DNA of 64,000 nt from Paenibacillus etheri (GTDB lineage Bacteria; Bacillota; Bacilli; Paenibacillales; Paenibacillaceae), in assembly GCF_001012825.1 (NCBI RefSeq), contig NZ_LCZJ02000018.1, positions 638,531 to 702,530 on the forward strand. The letters are read 5' to 3'. The notes beneath the pieces are model-generated. The model ran no database searches. It was not told where the DNA came from and was given only the letters and a program-made list of their open reading frames with translations. The position numbers were made by a program, and so were the translations under genes. Numbering within the stretch: position 1 is the stretch's first letter; the number at the start of each line of letters is the position of its first letter. Shown here piece after piece: positions 1 to 8,645 of the stretch.

Positions 1-6
1 ATTTAA

Positions 7-120
7 ACAGCAAGCTTGAATCGCAATTATTCCAATTTTGTCAGTAGTTGCAGGATTGTGTTGAATGGTGGAGAATTTATCTTTAGAAGGTTTATTTTAC
101 CTGAAAAAGGGATGGATTAA
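7..120 (+). other. Open frame remnant upstream of the helicase gene
   Basis: This frame is open for 37 codons between an in-frame stop at 4-6 and a TAA at 118-120, eight bases before the helicase start. The residues near its end (a run resembling NGGEFIFRRF, then LPEKGMD) read like a protein C-terminus, but there is no convincing start codon with a ribosome binding site. It may be the tail of a gene broken by a frameshift, or chance. No family was recognised. Confidence 0.2.
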
Positions 121-127
121 ATAAGCG

Positions 128-3100
128 ATGAATACTTTAGATTACTGGCGAAATAGTTTGGCCGATGCTGATCGAATGAATCCGAATTTTGATAAGATGA
201 AGAAAAAAGCGATAATAATAGATTTGGATAATATTATGACCGGAGTTGTTCCCAATAAAACCACAGAAAAACTATTTGGAGATAAATATAAAAATAATCA
301 AATATCTTTAATAGAAGTGCTTTTATGTCCCATAATTTCTTACATTAAAAAAGAACACAGCAGAAATAAAGGCAATCACCCAGAAACACTGACTCCTCTA
401 TGGATTCCGGCCTTACTTAATAAGAACGGACAATTACTAGTAGCGACTAAAAAAGTTCCGTGGATTCCTAGGGATTACTTAGACCCTTGTTTAAGTGGTG
501 TTTATCCTATAAGTACACTTAGCGCAGTAGATCAATTTCTTACAGAAAAACCGTTTAAATTCGAGATGTGGAAGGACTACTGGTCCCATACTGTTCAGAT
601 GTTCACAGATCTAACGGATAGTGATTTAGATGGGTTTGAACATGAGCAATACTCTCGGACTACAGAATCCTATATTATGCTTAATGAACAGATATCTGGG
701 GCAACTACGGCCGTACAGATGCTATACGACCATATTCGTGAGAACAAGCCAACGACTGCATTACTGAAACATTTTGCTTCAATAGATGCCCCACCTCAAC
801 AAATAGCAAAGACACTAGAAGAATCCTATAAATCATCATCCCGACACTTTGGTCAGATGGGTCAGCAATTCCCGTTGTCCTTATCTCAAAGGGAGTCGAT
901 TCATAATTGGTTTAACATTGAAAATGGTGAGTTGTTAGCCCTTAATGGTCCGCCTGGAACAGGAAAAACGACTTTCTTGCAAAGTGTAATATCGACCTCG
1001 TGGATTGAAGCTGCCTTAAATCAGAGCGAGCCTCCAATCATGGTCGTTTCATCTTCTAATAATCAACCTGTAACCAATGTCATTGAGAGTTTCGCAAAAA
1101 TACAAGAGGTTCCGCATCCTTTAGCAGGGCGATGGGTTCCTCAAATAGAAGGGTATGGGTCATATTTAGCTGCCAGCAGTAAAAAAGACAAGGAATTAAA
1201 AACGCATTGGCAAACTATAAAGATGGATTCGTCGGGGAAAAAGAACGGGCTACTCGCAAGTATAGAAAATCTAGACGAAGTGTCCAAAGCTGCTTACGAG
1301 TATTTAGAGCAAGCTACCCGGTTTAGTGGTATACAATTCGTTAAGGTGGAAGATGTAGTAGCATTCCTTCACCAGAGTTTGGTTAACTGTGTGAGCCGTT
1401 TGGAACAGATTATGGATTCTTATAGCCAGTTACTCCAAATCGAGGGAGAGTTTAATAACAAGTATCCCGAAGGCGTAGCTGTCTTCAAAAAACAAGCTGA
1501 AGAACAAATTCACAGTTATAGATTGGAGCTTAAATCGACGGAGGATCTAGAAGCGGAATGTAATGACTATTTGAATAAATGGCCGTTTAAGTGGTTCTTG
1601 TTTATTCCAATCGTTAGAAAGATCAAAGACGAAAGAGTTCGGAAGTTTCTTGAATCTAAAGAAATCCCCGATATTGCAAGTGAGGATGAATTAAGAACTT
1701 ACTTTCATAATACACAAGCAAATCAGCGGCAGGCTATTTCGAATATTGAAGGTAACTGCAGAGTGGCTGTAGAAGATGAGCAACAGCTCTCTCTTTGTAG
1801 ACAAAGTCTGGACCAGTATAGAAATCAGATGGTTGAAGACATCTTAATGTATTTTCCCGATGATGAGGCGCAAGACAAACTGACTGGTGATACTTTAGCA
1901 TTATTGGATCGAACTTTACGATATGAAGCATTCAAGCTTGCCGTTCACTACTGGGAAGGACGTTGGATATTAGAGACAAGAGATATGTTAGGTGATCCTA
2001 ACTTCAAGCAAACGAAAGGGATCAACAGTCAGCAAAAGCTATGGAGACGCTATGCAAAACTTACTCCTTGCTTTGTAACGACTTTATTTATGTTGCCTTC
2101 TTTTTTTAAAGCTTGGCAGGGAAGTGATCAATATTTATACGAGTTCATCGATACATTGATTATCGACGAAGCTGGACAAGTAACGCCTGAATTGGCAGGT
2201 GCATCATTTGCACTGGCAAAAAAAGCGTTAATAGTGGGCGACATTTTACAGATTGAACCGATTTGGAATATACCATTTGCCATAGATGGAGGCAATTTAT
2301 TGACATATGGGATAATCAATAACGAACAAGATGCATTTGAATTTAGAGAAAAAGGTATTATGGCATCGAGCGGTTCAGTTATGTTGGGAGCGCGAAGAAA
2401 GTCAAAGTTTTCATTATCCAATACTGAAGGTGGAATGTGGCTAGTGGAGCATCGTCGCTGTGTTCCAGATATTATAAACTATTGCAATGAATTGGCTTAT
2501 TACGGAAGACTGCAGCCCAAAAGGGCTGCATTGTCTACCTATCACTTGCCTCATATGGGTTATGCTCATATTCCAGGTGAAGCGAATAGGAAAAGTGGCA
2601 GTCTTTATAATGAAATAGAGGCTGATGCTATTGTGAGTTGGATTCATCGTAATCAGGATCTCTTGATTAAACCATATGCTAAGGACGAATCAAATTCGAA
2701 ATGTATTGATGAGGTTGTAGCTATTATCACGCCATTTTACCAACAAAAGAAATTATTATTGGATAAGTTGGCTAGAACAGGGTTAAAAGCAATGAAAAAT
2801 ATTACTGTGGGGACCGTACACGCATTGCAAGGAGCAGAACGGCCTGTAGTTATATTTTCACCTGTCTATAATGCGCAGTTCACATCTGCTCTCTTTTTTG
2901 ACGCAGGTGTTAATATGCTGAATGTAGCCGTATCGCGTGCTCAAGATAGCTTTTTAGTGTTTGGGGATATGCCCATTTTTGATTCGGCAGCTAATACACC
3001 ATCCGGTCTACTAGCTCGTTATCTGTTTGCTTCCGAAGAACAGGAAATTCGAAATGTGGAGATGCCGCTGTACTTTAAAACGCGCCTTGCATTGCCAGTG

Positions 3101-3577
3101 GATCATATTCAGGATCTAGAGGGGCATCGAACAATACTTACTAATAGTATTCGTACTGCCAATAGGGAGGTTCATATTGTTTCTCCCTTTTTGTCTTCAA
3201 ATGCTTTGGATGCAGACGAATTGAAAGTCGTATGCTTAGAAGCTATTGAAAGAGGTGTGAAAATTGTGGTGTACACCGATGAGGCTCTGAATAAGCGACA
3301 TGGTTTTTTATTGCCGCACTTCATAAAAGCAAAAGAAATGTTATCCGCATGGGGCGTACAAGTAGTGATTACAAAACGAGTTCATAGTAAAGCGCTTTGG
3401 ATCGACAAGGATATGCTTATAGAAGGTTCATTTAATTGGCTCTCAGCTGTAAGAAAGCCTAACAGCCAATGGTGTCGCTATGAGACCTCTTTAATTTTTC
3501 GTGGGGATAAAGTAAACGAAATGATTGAAAAGATTAAAGAAGATCTAGAAAAACGGATGCTTGTAGCGCAAAAATAA
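128..3577 (+). CDS. SF1 helicase fused to a phospholipase-D nuclease domain (Mokosh type II-like defence protein)
   Basis: This 1149-residue protein has an N-terminal region of about 260 residues without a recognised domain, then a superfamily 1, UPF1/COG1112-like helicase core. Walker A is GPPGTGKTT near residue 277 and Walker B is LIIDEAGQ near 680. The late helicase motifs are HALQGAERPVV near 900 and NVAVSRAQDS near 935. The region between the two Walker motifs is long and partly helical, as in UPF1/Dna2-type helicases. The C-terminus carries one HKD motif (HSKALWID then GSFNW near 1085-1105), typical of phospholipase-D-family nucleases. A single polypeptide with a COG1112 helicase and a PLD nuclease is the reported design of the type II Mokosh antiphage protein MkoC; the assignment is by architecture only. 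The start is ATG 128, with a poorly spaced GGGATGG upstream. It stands alone, with decayed sequence on both sides. Confidence 0.75.
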   Translation: MNTLDYWRNSLADADRMNPNFDKMKKKAIIIDLDNIMTGVVPNKTTEKLFGDKYKNNQISLIEVLLCPIISYIKKEHSRNKGNHPETLTPLWIPALLNKNGQLLVATKKVPWIPRDYLDPCLSGVYPISTLSAVDQFLTEKPFKFEMWKDYWSHTVQMFTDLTDSDLDGFEHEQYSRTTESYIMLNEQISGATTAVQMLYDHIRENKPTTALLKHFASIDAPPQQIAKTLEESYKSSSRHFGQMGQQFPLSLSQRESIHNWFNIENGELLALNGPPGTGKTTFLQSVISTSWIEAALNQSEPPIMVVSSSNNQPVTNVIESFAKIQEVPHPLAGRWVPQIEGYGSYLAASSKKDKELKTHWQTIKMDSSGKKNGLLASIENLDEVSKAAYEYLEQATRFSGIQFVKVEDVVAFLHQSLVNCVSRLEQIMDSYSQLLQIEGEFNNKYPEGVAVFKKQAEEQIHSYRLELKSTEDLEAECNDYLNKWPFKWFLFIPIVRKIKDERVRKFLESKEIPDIASEDELRTYFHNTQANQRQAISNIEGNCRVAVEDEQQLSLCRQSLDQYRNQMVEDILMYFPDDEAQDKLTGDTLALLDRTLRYEAFKLAVHYWEGRWILETRDMLGDPNFKQTKGINSQQKLWRRYAKLTPCFVTTLFMLPSFFKAWQGSDQYLYEFIDTLIIDEAGQVTPELAGASFALAKKALIVGDILQIEPIWNIPFAIDGGNLLTYGIINNEQDAFEFREKGIMASSGSVMLGARRKSKFSLSNTEGGMWLVEHRRCVPDIINYCNELAYYGRLQPKRAALSTYHLPHMGYAHIPGEANRKSGSLYNEIEADAIVSWIHRNQDLLIKPYAKDESNSKCIDEVVAIITPFYQQKKLLLDKLARTGLKAMKNITVGTVHALQGAERPVVIFSPVYNAQFTSALFFDAGVNMLNVAVSRAQDSFLVFGDMPIFDSAANTPSGLLARYLFASEEQEIRNVEMPLYFKTRLALPVDHIQDLEGHRTILTNSIRTANREVHIVSPFLSSNALDADELKVVCLEAIERGVKIVVYTDEALNKRHGFLLPHFIKAKEMLSAWGVQVVITKRVHSKALWIDKDMLIEGSFNWLSAVRKPNSQWCRYETSLIFRGDKVNEMIEKIKEDLEKRMLVAQK

Positions 3578-3670
3578 TGATTATAGAAGGATCGTCGCTT
3601 AAATTGTCATGATATACGCAAATCTAATCGCAATTTCTAATCGTTCTGCGTTTGAAGATACGCAAAAATA

Positions 3671-3784
3671 AATGATTTTATCCATAGTGAAACGCCATTA
3701 GCATTTGAAATCGCAAAGCGCGATAATGAGCCCTTCTTTCTTTCTACGGATTATATCTATTTATTGCCACGTATCTGTCATTAA
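3671..3784 (+). pseudogene. Possible coding remnant in the 360-base gap after the helicase gene
   Basis: The gap 3578-3937 holds no complete gene. Within it this frame encodes 37 residues of protein-like composition (containing ETPLAFEIAKRDNEPFF and TDYIYLLPR) with no start codon. Just upstream, in another frame (about 3609-3671), is a short ATG-started peptide containing LIAISNRSAFED, which resembles the first strand of a thiamine-phosphate-synthase-like protein. Together these suggest a degraded gene with several frameshifts, but the evidence is compositional only. Confidence 0.2.
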
Positions 3785-3810
3785 TGAGATCGCGTAAATT
3801 AAGTTCTATA

Positions 3811-3845
3811 AAAACTTCTGCCGAGTGTTGGTAGAAGTTTTTTTC
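3811..3845 (+). terminator. Rho-independent terminator
   Basis: An AACTTCT/AGAAGTT stem with a short GC extension is followed by seven T residues. It lies 234 bases after the helicase stop and before the kinase gene, so it would end rightward transcripts entering from the helicase region. An A-rich left flank may allow weak bidirectional use. Confidence 0.75.
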
Positions 3846-3937
3846 TGTTAGCAAACGCTCTCCCCATGTGATAGTATTTCACTAAAATACGGAGATGACT
3901 ATTTAGCGGATTCAATGCTAGTGAGAGGGGAACAGTC

Positions 3938-5437
3938 GTGTCGATTCGGATAAAATTACTGTTATCTTATACAGGAATGCTAGTCGTTAGTTTACTTATC
4001 ATCGTAATGACGGCAGCTTTATTTACAGTTGCTTCTACAGGAGATGTTCACAGTCTTCGGGATTTTTATAAAGTGCACTATCAATTAAATCCGTTGTCAG
4101 AGCAAGAGGAATCTATTTTTTTAGAATTAAAGTATTTAGCCAAGCATGACCCGGATGAATTGCAGAACAAGGATTTGTTACTGGAATATGATTTTAAGCT
4201 TAAGACAGAGAAGGCGGGACTATTTGTAAGGCGAGTGAATGACCCTGTTTTTGAATCACGCACCTTCAATCAGCCTGAATTAAAGGATGCTTTACCTCCT
4301 TACGATCTCAATAACTATCAGATTCGTAACACGTTTAATATTAAAGAAAGATTTTATGGTTATGCCAAATTTGACTTTAAATATTCGGATGGGGCGAAAG
4401 GCAGTGTTTTCGTCATCAAAGAGCATAGTCCTTTTGCGGAACTCACACGCAGGCTGTTACCGATCTTTTCACTGATATTGATTGGCGTTCTTGTGGTTGC
4501 GAATGTGCTATTATATCGCTGGATTACGCGAAGTGTTATTAAGCCACTGAACAAGTTAAGGGATTCCGCAGTACGAATTCAAGAGGGTGACCTTCAGTTT
4601 GAGCTTAACCTGCAATCCAAAGACGAAATCGGGCAATTAAATAAAGCGTTCGAGACGATGAGGCAGAGGTTGCAAGAGTCAGTGAACCTTCGTCTGCAAT
4701 ATGAGGAGAATCGGAAAGAATTAATCTCAAATATTTCACATGATTTACGTACTCCGATTACGAATATTAAAGGGTTTATTGAAGGCATACGAGATGGTGT
4801 CGCCAATACACCTGAGAAGATGGACATGTACGTCGACATTATTTATAACAAAACCATTGGAATGGATAAATTGGTTGATGAATTGTTCCTATATTCCAAG
4901 CTGGATTTGAATCAGGTCCCGTTTTCGTTCGAAGCTGTTGATATTATCGCATTCCTTGACGATTGTATTGAAGAGATGCGCTACAATAACGAAAATAAAG
5001 GGGTCTCATTTCAGCTGGACGAGCACAACTCAGAGCGTATTGAGGTTCTTGCAGATTTGGATAAATTAAAACGCGTATTACTGAACGTAATTGGAAATGC
5101 GCTAAAGTATATGGACAAGCCGAATCCATTAATCTGTTTTTCTCTGCAAGTGGATAGTGAATGGGTGACTGTTGAAGTGAAGGATAATGGAATGGGTATT
5201 GAGGCTGAAGCTCTTCCGCATATCTTTGAACGGTTTTATCGTGCGGAACCTTCTCGGAACTTATCGACAGGCGGAAGTGGGCTCGGACTTGCGATCGCTC
5301 GACAGATTATTGAAGGACATGGCGGGTCGATATGGATGGAAAGCGAACAAGGTGTAGGTTCAAGCCTGTTCTTTACTTTAAAGCGAACGACCGACGAAGG
5401 AGGATTTCATTCGCATGACACGGATTCTGATTATTGA
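3938..5437 (+). CDS. Membrane sensor histidine kinase (HAMP, HisKA, HATPase)
   Basis: This 499-residue class I sensor kinase has a first membrane segment at about residues 10-32 and an extracytoplasmic sensor of about 135 residues. A second membrane segment lies near 175-197 and is followed by a HAMP linker. The HisKA box is NISHDLRTPITN (phospho-acceptor His near 269). The ATP-binding domain shows NALKY (N box), DNGMGI and GSGLGLAI. The GTG start at 3938 is chosen because GAGAGGGG lies about seven bases upstream. It overlaps the downstream response regulator by 23 bases, so the two should be cotranslated; kinase-before-regulator is the less common order in OmpR-type pairs. The stimulus is unknown. 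The SLH-domain gene follows directly, which suggests but does not prove a cell-envelope role. Confidence 0.9.
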   Translation: MSIRIKLLLSYTGMLVVSLLIIVMTAALFTVASTGDVHSLRDFYKVHYQLNPLSEQEESIFLELKYLAKHDPDELQNKDLLLEYDFKLKTEKAGLFVRRVNDPVFESRTFNQPELKDALPPYDLNNYQIRNTFNIKERFYGYAKFDFKYSDGAKGSVFVIKEHSPFAELTRRLLPIFSLILIGVLVVANVLLYRWITRSVIKPLNKLRDSAVRIQEGDLQFELNLQSKDEIGQLNKAFETMRQRLQESVNLRLQYEENRKELISNISHDLRTPITNIKGFIEGIRDGVANTPEKMDMYVDIIYNKTIGMDKLVDELFLYSKLDLNQVPFSFEAVDIIAFLDDCIEEMRYNNENKGVSFQLDEHNSERIEVLADLDKLKRVLLNVIGNALKYMDKPNPLICFSLQVDSEWVTVEVKDNGMGIEAEALPHIFERFYRAEPSRNLSTGGSGLGLAIARQIIEGHGGSIWMESEQGVGSSLFFTLKRTTDEGGFHSHDTDSDY

Positions 5438-6107
5438 AGATGAGGTTACGATAGCACAATTAGAAAAAGATTACTTTGAGCTGAATGGTTTTGCTGTTGA
5501 TATATGTTATACGGGTTCTGAGGGGCTTGGGCATGCTCTTGAAGGGGATTACAATCTTATTATCGTAGATTTACAGCTACCTGGCATCGATGGTTTTGAA
5601 TTATGCCGCCGTATTAGGGAAGCGAAGGAAGTACCGATTTTTATCGTATCTGCGAAGAAAGAGGAGATCGATAAGCTTCGGGCGTTTAATCTCGGAGCTG
5701 ATGATTATATTACGAAGCCTTTTAGTCCAAGTGAATTAGTAGCAAGAGCGAAAGCGCATCTAACTAGATATGAACGCATGCTCAGTAAGCTAGAACCTAT
5801 GGAGAAGCATGAGATCCAAATCCGTGGAGTTCATATCGATAAAAATTCCCGCAGGGTGTTCGTGCGGAATCATGAGGTTTTGTTTACAGCGCGGGAGTTC
5901 GATGTTCTGGTCTTTTTAGTAAGTCATCCGAATCGGGTGTTTAGCAAAGATGATCTATTCGAACGGATCTGGGGGATGGATTCCAGCGGGGATATCGCAA
6001 CGGTTACGGTTCATATTCGCAAAATACGGGAGAAGCTGGAAGTGGACCCCTCGAATCCACAATATATAGAAACGGTGTGGGGTGCTGGATACCGATTTAC
6101 GGTATAA
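5415..6107 (+). CDS. OmpR-family response regulator
   Basis: This 230-residue protein has an N-terminal receiver domain: acidic pocket E8-D9, phospho-acceptor D52 in VDLQLPG, and the conserved lysine in the DYITKPFSP motif. A C-terminal winged-helix DNA-binding domain spans about residues 130-228 and shows the usual FTAREFDVL and TVTVHIRKIREK segments. It is the partner of the kinase whose 3' end it overlaps. The ATG start at 5415 follows the GAAGGAGG sequence inside the kinase gene, an ideal ribosome binding site. It probably controls envelope genes, possibly the SLH protein just downstream; no target motif was identified. Confidence 0.92.
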   Translation: MTRILIIEDEVTIAQLEKDYFELNGFAVDICYTGSEGLGHALEGDYNLIIVDLQLPGIDGFELCRRIREAKEVPIFIVSAKKEEIDKLRAFNLGADDYITKPFSPSELVARAKAHLTRYERMLSKLEPMEKHEIQIRGVHIDKNSRRVFVRNHEVLFTAREFDVLVFLVSHPNRVFSKDDLFERIWGMDSSGDIATVTVHIRKIREKLEVDPSNPQYIETVWGAGYRFTV

Positions 6108-6254
6108 TGGCGTTTTTCTTGACGATTTTCGATAATTTTAAGCTCTGGTTAATACTTTATTAATAAATCGTTTCTGGAGAGTTTATTTCTTTCCGTTATC
6201 ATTCAGTTATAGACATGAACAACAAATAACTTAATGATCTTAGGGGGAAATATA

Positions 6255-7766
6255 GTGAAATTCGTATCTAAAAAAGTAGCAGCATTAATGGTCGCAGCAA
6301 CACTAGGCGCAACCTCTTTACCCTTTGCGGTGTTAAATGTACAAGCAGCACCTGCATCAAGCAATATCGGGATATCCGCAGCTGCATCTAAGTTATCAGA
6401 TAAAGAAATGCAAGAAGCCGTTGAGGTACTTGCAGGTCTAGGTGTGTTACAGGGTTATGTAGATCATTCGATGGGTGTACACCATCCAATCAATCGTGCA
6501 GAATTAGCGAAAATGGTAGTATTAACCTTTAACTTACAAGGTGCTGCTGAGAACGCTGCTCCCATCACCGATGTGAATTCAAACGTATGGTATTACAAAT
6601 ATGCGTCAGTACTTGTTGGTTTAGGGATAATGGAAACGGAAGAAGGCAAATTCAACCCTAACGAAACGGTAACGGATGCAGAACTTGTGCAAGTAGTATC
6701 GAAGGCGTTGAAGCGTGATGTCTTATCGGTAAACTACTGGGCTAATAAATTCTATTCCGCTACTGAACCCGCAACACGAGGGGAAGTTGCAGCCTTACTG
6801 AATACAGCACGTAAAGCAATACCTTCCGATAAAGCCCAAATTACAAGTGTAAAATCGATCAATGAAATTACATTAATCGTGACCTTGGATGCCCCTTTGA
6901 CAGCTGAGAATGAAGTGTTTGCTAAGGCGAAAGAAGATTTTGTATTCAATGATGGTCTAACCTTGACGAACATGCCACGTCTGAAAACGGGTTCCCTTGC
7001 AACGTATATCGTTCCCACATCGGTGCAAAAAGCTGGAACAACCTATAACTTAACGTACAAGGGTAAGAAAGCAGGATCATTTGTAGGAAACGCAGCCAAG
7101 GTGGATATGACGACAACCGCTCAGGTAAGCAACGATACCTTTGAGATTGAAGCATTGAAAACAAATGGCGTCATTGACTATGGATATGTCATCTCTGCAT
7201 ACAGTGGTGGTCGTGGTGCGAACGCATTTGTTCTGGATGAGGACAACAGAGCGAATGGCATCACATATCAAATCATTCCTTCCATGCAAGGTAGACAAGT
7301 AACGATTACACCAGAAGGTGGGGCATCCATCGTTGCCAAGTATGTTCCTTTTACACAATCAACAGATGGTAAGATTGAGCCGAAATTCCGGCTTCCTGAA
7401 GGACAAGTCTTGAAACCGGGCGTGAAATATACTATAACGTCCGACTGGGCTAATATTGCAAATCCATCATTCGAGGCAAAAGAAATTACGTCATTGCAAA
7501 TCTCTAGTGCGGAAGCTGTCAGCGAAACCTCCATTAATGTAACCTTGACTCAAGACCCTGGGGATGAATTGTTTTCGGGTCGTAGTGTACAACTAACTGC
7601 TACCAACGGAGACAAATTGGTTGCAACGTATAAATTCTCCAGTCGTAAAGGTGCCGTAGGTATATTTGATATTACAAATGACGGTAAATTGGCTGAATGG
7701 ACAGCGTATACTGTAACACCAGTGGGCACATGGGCAACTTCCCAAGCAACATTAACAACGAAATAA
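6255..7766 (+). CDS. Secreted S-layer homology (SLH) domain protein
   Basis: About 503 residues starting at GTG 6255, chosen because AGGGGG lies eight bases upstream; the frame extends seven codons further without a good site. An N-terminal signal peptide (KFVSKK, then a hydrophobic stretch ending at VQA-A) indicates export. Two clear SLH-like repeats follow (EVLAGLGVLQGY...INRAELAKMV and YYKYASVLVGLGIME...VTDAELVQVV). A shorter third contains TRGEVAALL. SLH triplets anchor proteins to pyruvylated secondary cell-wall polymer. The remaining 300 or so residues are beta-rich and without a recognised domain, resembling repeated Ig-like modules. It follows the two-component pair by about 150 bases and is separated from the ankyrin gene by 30. 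Confidence 0.85.
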   Translation: MKFVSKKVAALMVAATLGATSLPFAVLNVQAAPASSNIGISAAASKLSDKEMQEAVEVLAGLGVLQGYVDHSMGVHHPINRAELAKMVVLTFNLQGAAENAAPITDVNSNVWYYKYASVLVGLGIMETEEGKFNPNETVTDAELVQVVSKALKRDVLSVNYWANKFYSATEPATRGEVAALLNTARKAIPSDKAQITSVKSINEITLIVTLDAPLTAENEVFAKAKEDFVFNDGLTLTNMPRLKTGSLATYIVPTSVQKAGTTYNLTYKGKKAGSFVGNAAKVDMTTTAQVSNDTFEIEALKTNGVIDYGYVISAYSGGRGANAFVLDEDNRANGITYQIIPSMQGRQVTITPEGGASIVAKYVPFTQSTDGKIEPKFRLPEGQVLKPGVKYTITSDWANIANPSFEAKEITSLQISSAEAVSETSINVTLTQDPGDELFSGRSVQLTATNGDKLVATYKFSSRKGAVGIFDITNDGKLAEWTAYTVTPVGTWATSQATLTTK

Positions 7767-7796
7767 GGCGAGTCTACATGAAAGGTGTTGGTTGCC

Positions 7797-8417
7797 ATGC
7801 GCTTTCTCGTGTTAACACTCTTCCTCTTTATTACAGGATGTCATTCAACTCAGGAGGTGCACAATGAAATGGATAAGTTGGATCAAGAACTGTTAGCAGC
7901 TACTCTTCAAGGAGATAAGGATCTTATAACAAAACTATTAGCAGATGGTGCAGATATTGATGCTACAGACAATGATGGTAGGACGTCCGCTGTGATCGCT
8001 GTACACACGAATCAACTGGATATATTCAAATTTTTGCTTGAAAAAGGTGCCAACATCAATATTCGCGACAACCGCTCGGATAATCCTCTTCTCTATGCAG
8101 GAGCTGAAGGTATGCTTGATTTTGTAAAGGTATCTGTTGCTGCAGGCGCCGATACATCCATTCTGAATAGGTTTGGGGGAACCGCGCTCATCCCTGCTGC
8201 TGACCGTGGTCATGTGGACATTGTGGAAGAGCTACTTACAACTTCTGACGTTAATATTGATCATGTCAATAATCTGGGTTGGACTGCATTGCTTGAAGCG
8301 ATCATACTGGGCGATGGTGGAGAGGAACATCAGGCTATTGTTCAACTACTAATTCATCATGGTGCAGACATAAATATTGCAGATTCTAATGGAATTAGTC
8401 CCTTACAACATGCATAA
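7797..8417 (+). CDS. Ankyrin-repeat lipoprotein with a premature stop
   Basis: A 206-residue protein starting at ATG 7797, nine bases after AAAGGTG. The N-terminus is a short lipoprotein signal (MRFLVLTLFLFITGC), so Cys15 should be lipidated. About five ankyrin repeats follow, with the signatures LLADGADIDATDNDGRT, LLEKGANINIRDN, AAGADTSILN, LINHG-type and HHGADINIADSNGISPLQHA. Ankyrin arrays mediate protein contacts. The stop TAA at 8415-8417 falls inside the final repeat: the same frame continues in register for 19 more codons (NRGYQEMVELLMNK) to a TAA at 8475-8477. This is exactly how an ankyrin repeat should finish, so the last helix pair has probably been lost by a point mutation. Confidence 0.8.
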   Translation: MRFLVLTLFLFITGCHSTQEVHNEMDKLDQELLAATLQGDKDLITKLLADGADIDATDNDGRTSAVIAVHTNQLDIFKFLLEKGANINIRDNRSDNPLLYAGAEGMLDFVKVSVAAGADTSILNRFGGTALIPAADRGHVDIVEELLTTSDVNIDHVNNLGWTALLEAIILGDGGEEHQAIVQLLIHHGADINIADSNGISPLQHA

Positions 8418-8483
8418 AATAGGGGTTATCAAGAAATGGTAGAATTGCTAATGAATAAACGTAGTGAGTCGTTATAATTTTTT

Positions 8484-8523
8484 AAAAAAGGAAACTCTGA
8501 TCCATTTGGAGTTTCCTTTTTTT
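8484..8523 (+). terminator. Rho-independent terminator
   Basis: A GGAAACTC/GAGTTTCC stem with an 11-base loop is preceded by an A-run and followed by a T-run, so it can act in both directions. It sits just after the original end of the ankyrin gene (TAA at 8475). Confidence 0.85.
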
Positions 8524-8645
8524 GTTCTTAGAACTAGGATTACTTAAGTTCATAGACCTCGCAATATAGTATAATCAGACTATAATGTTCAATAGTGGAA
8601 GATGGGAATATAGCACTATTAAATTTATCGAAGAATGAGGCGTAC

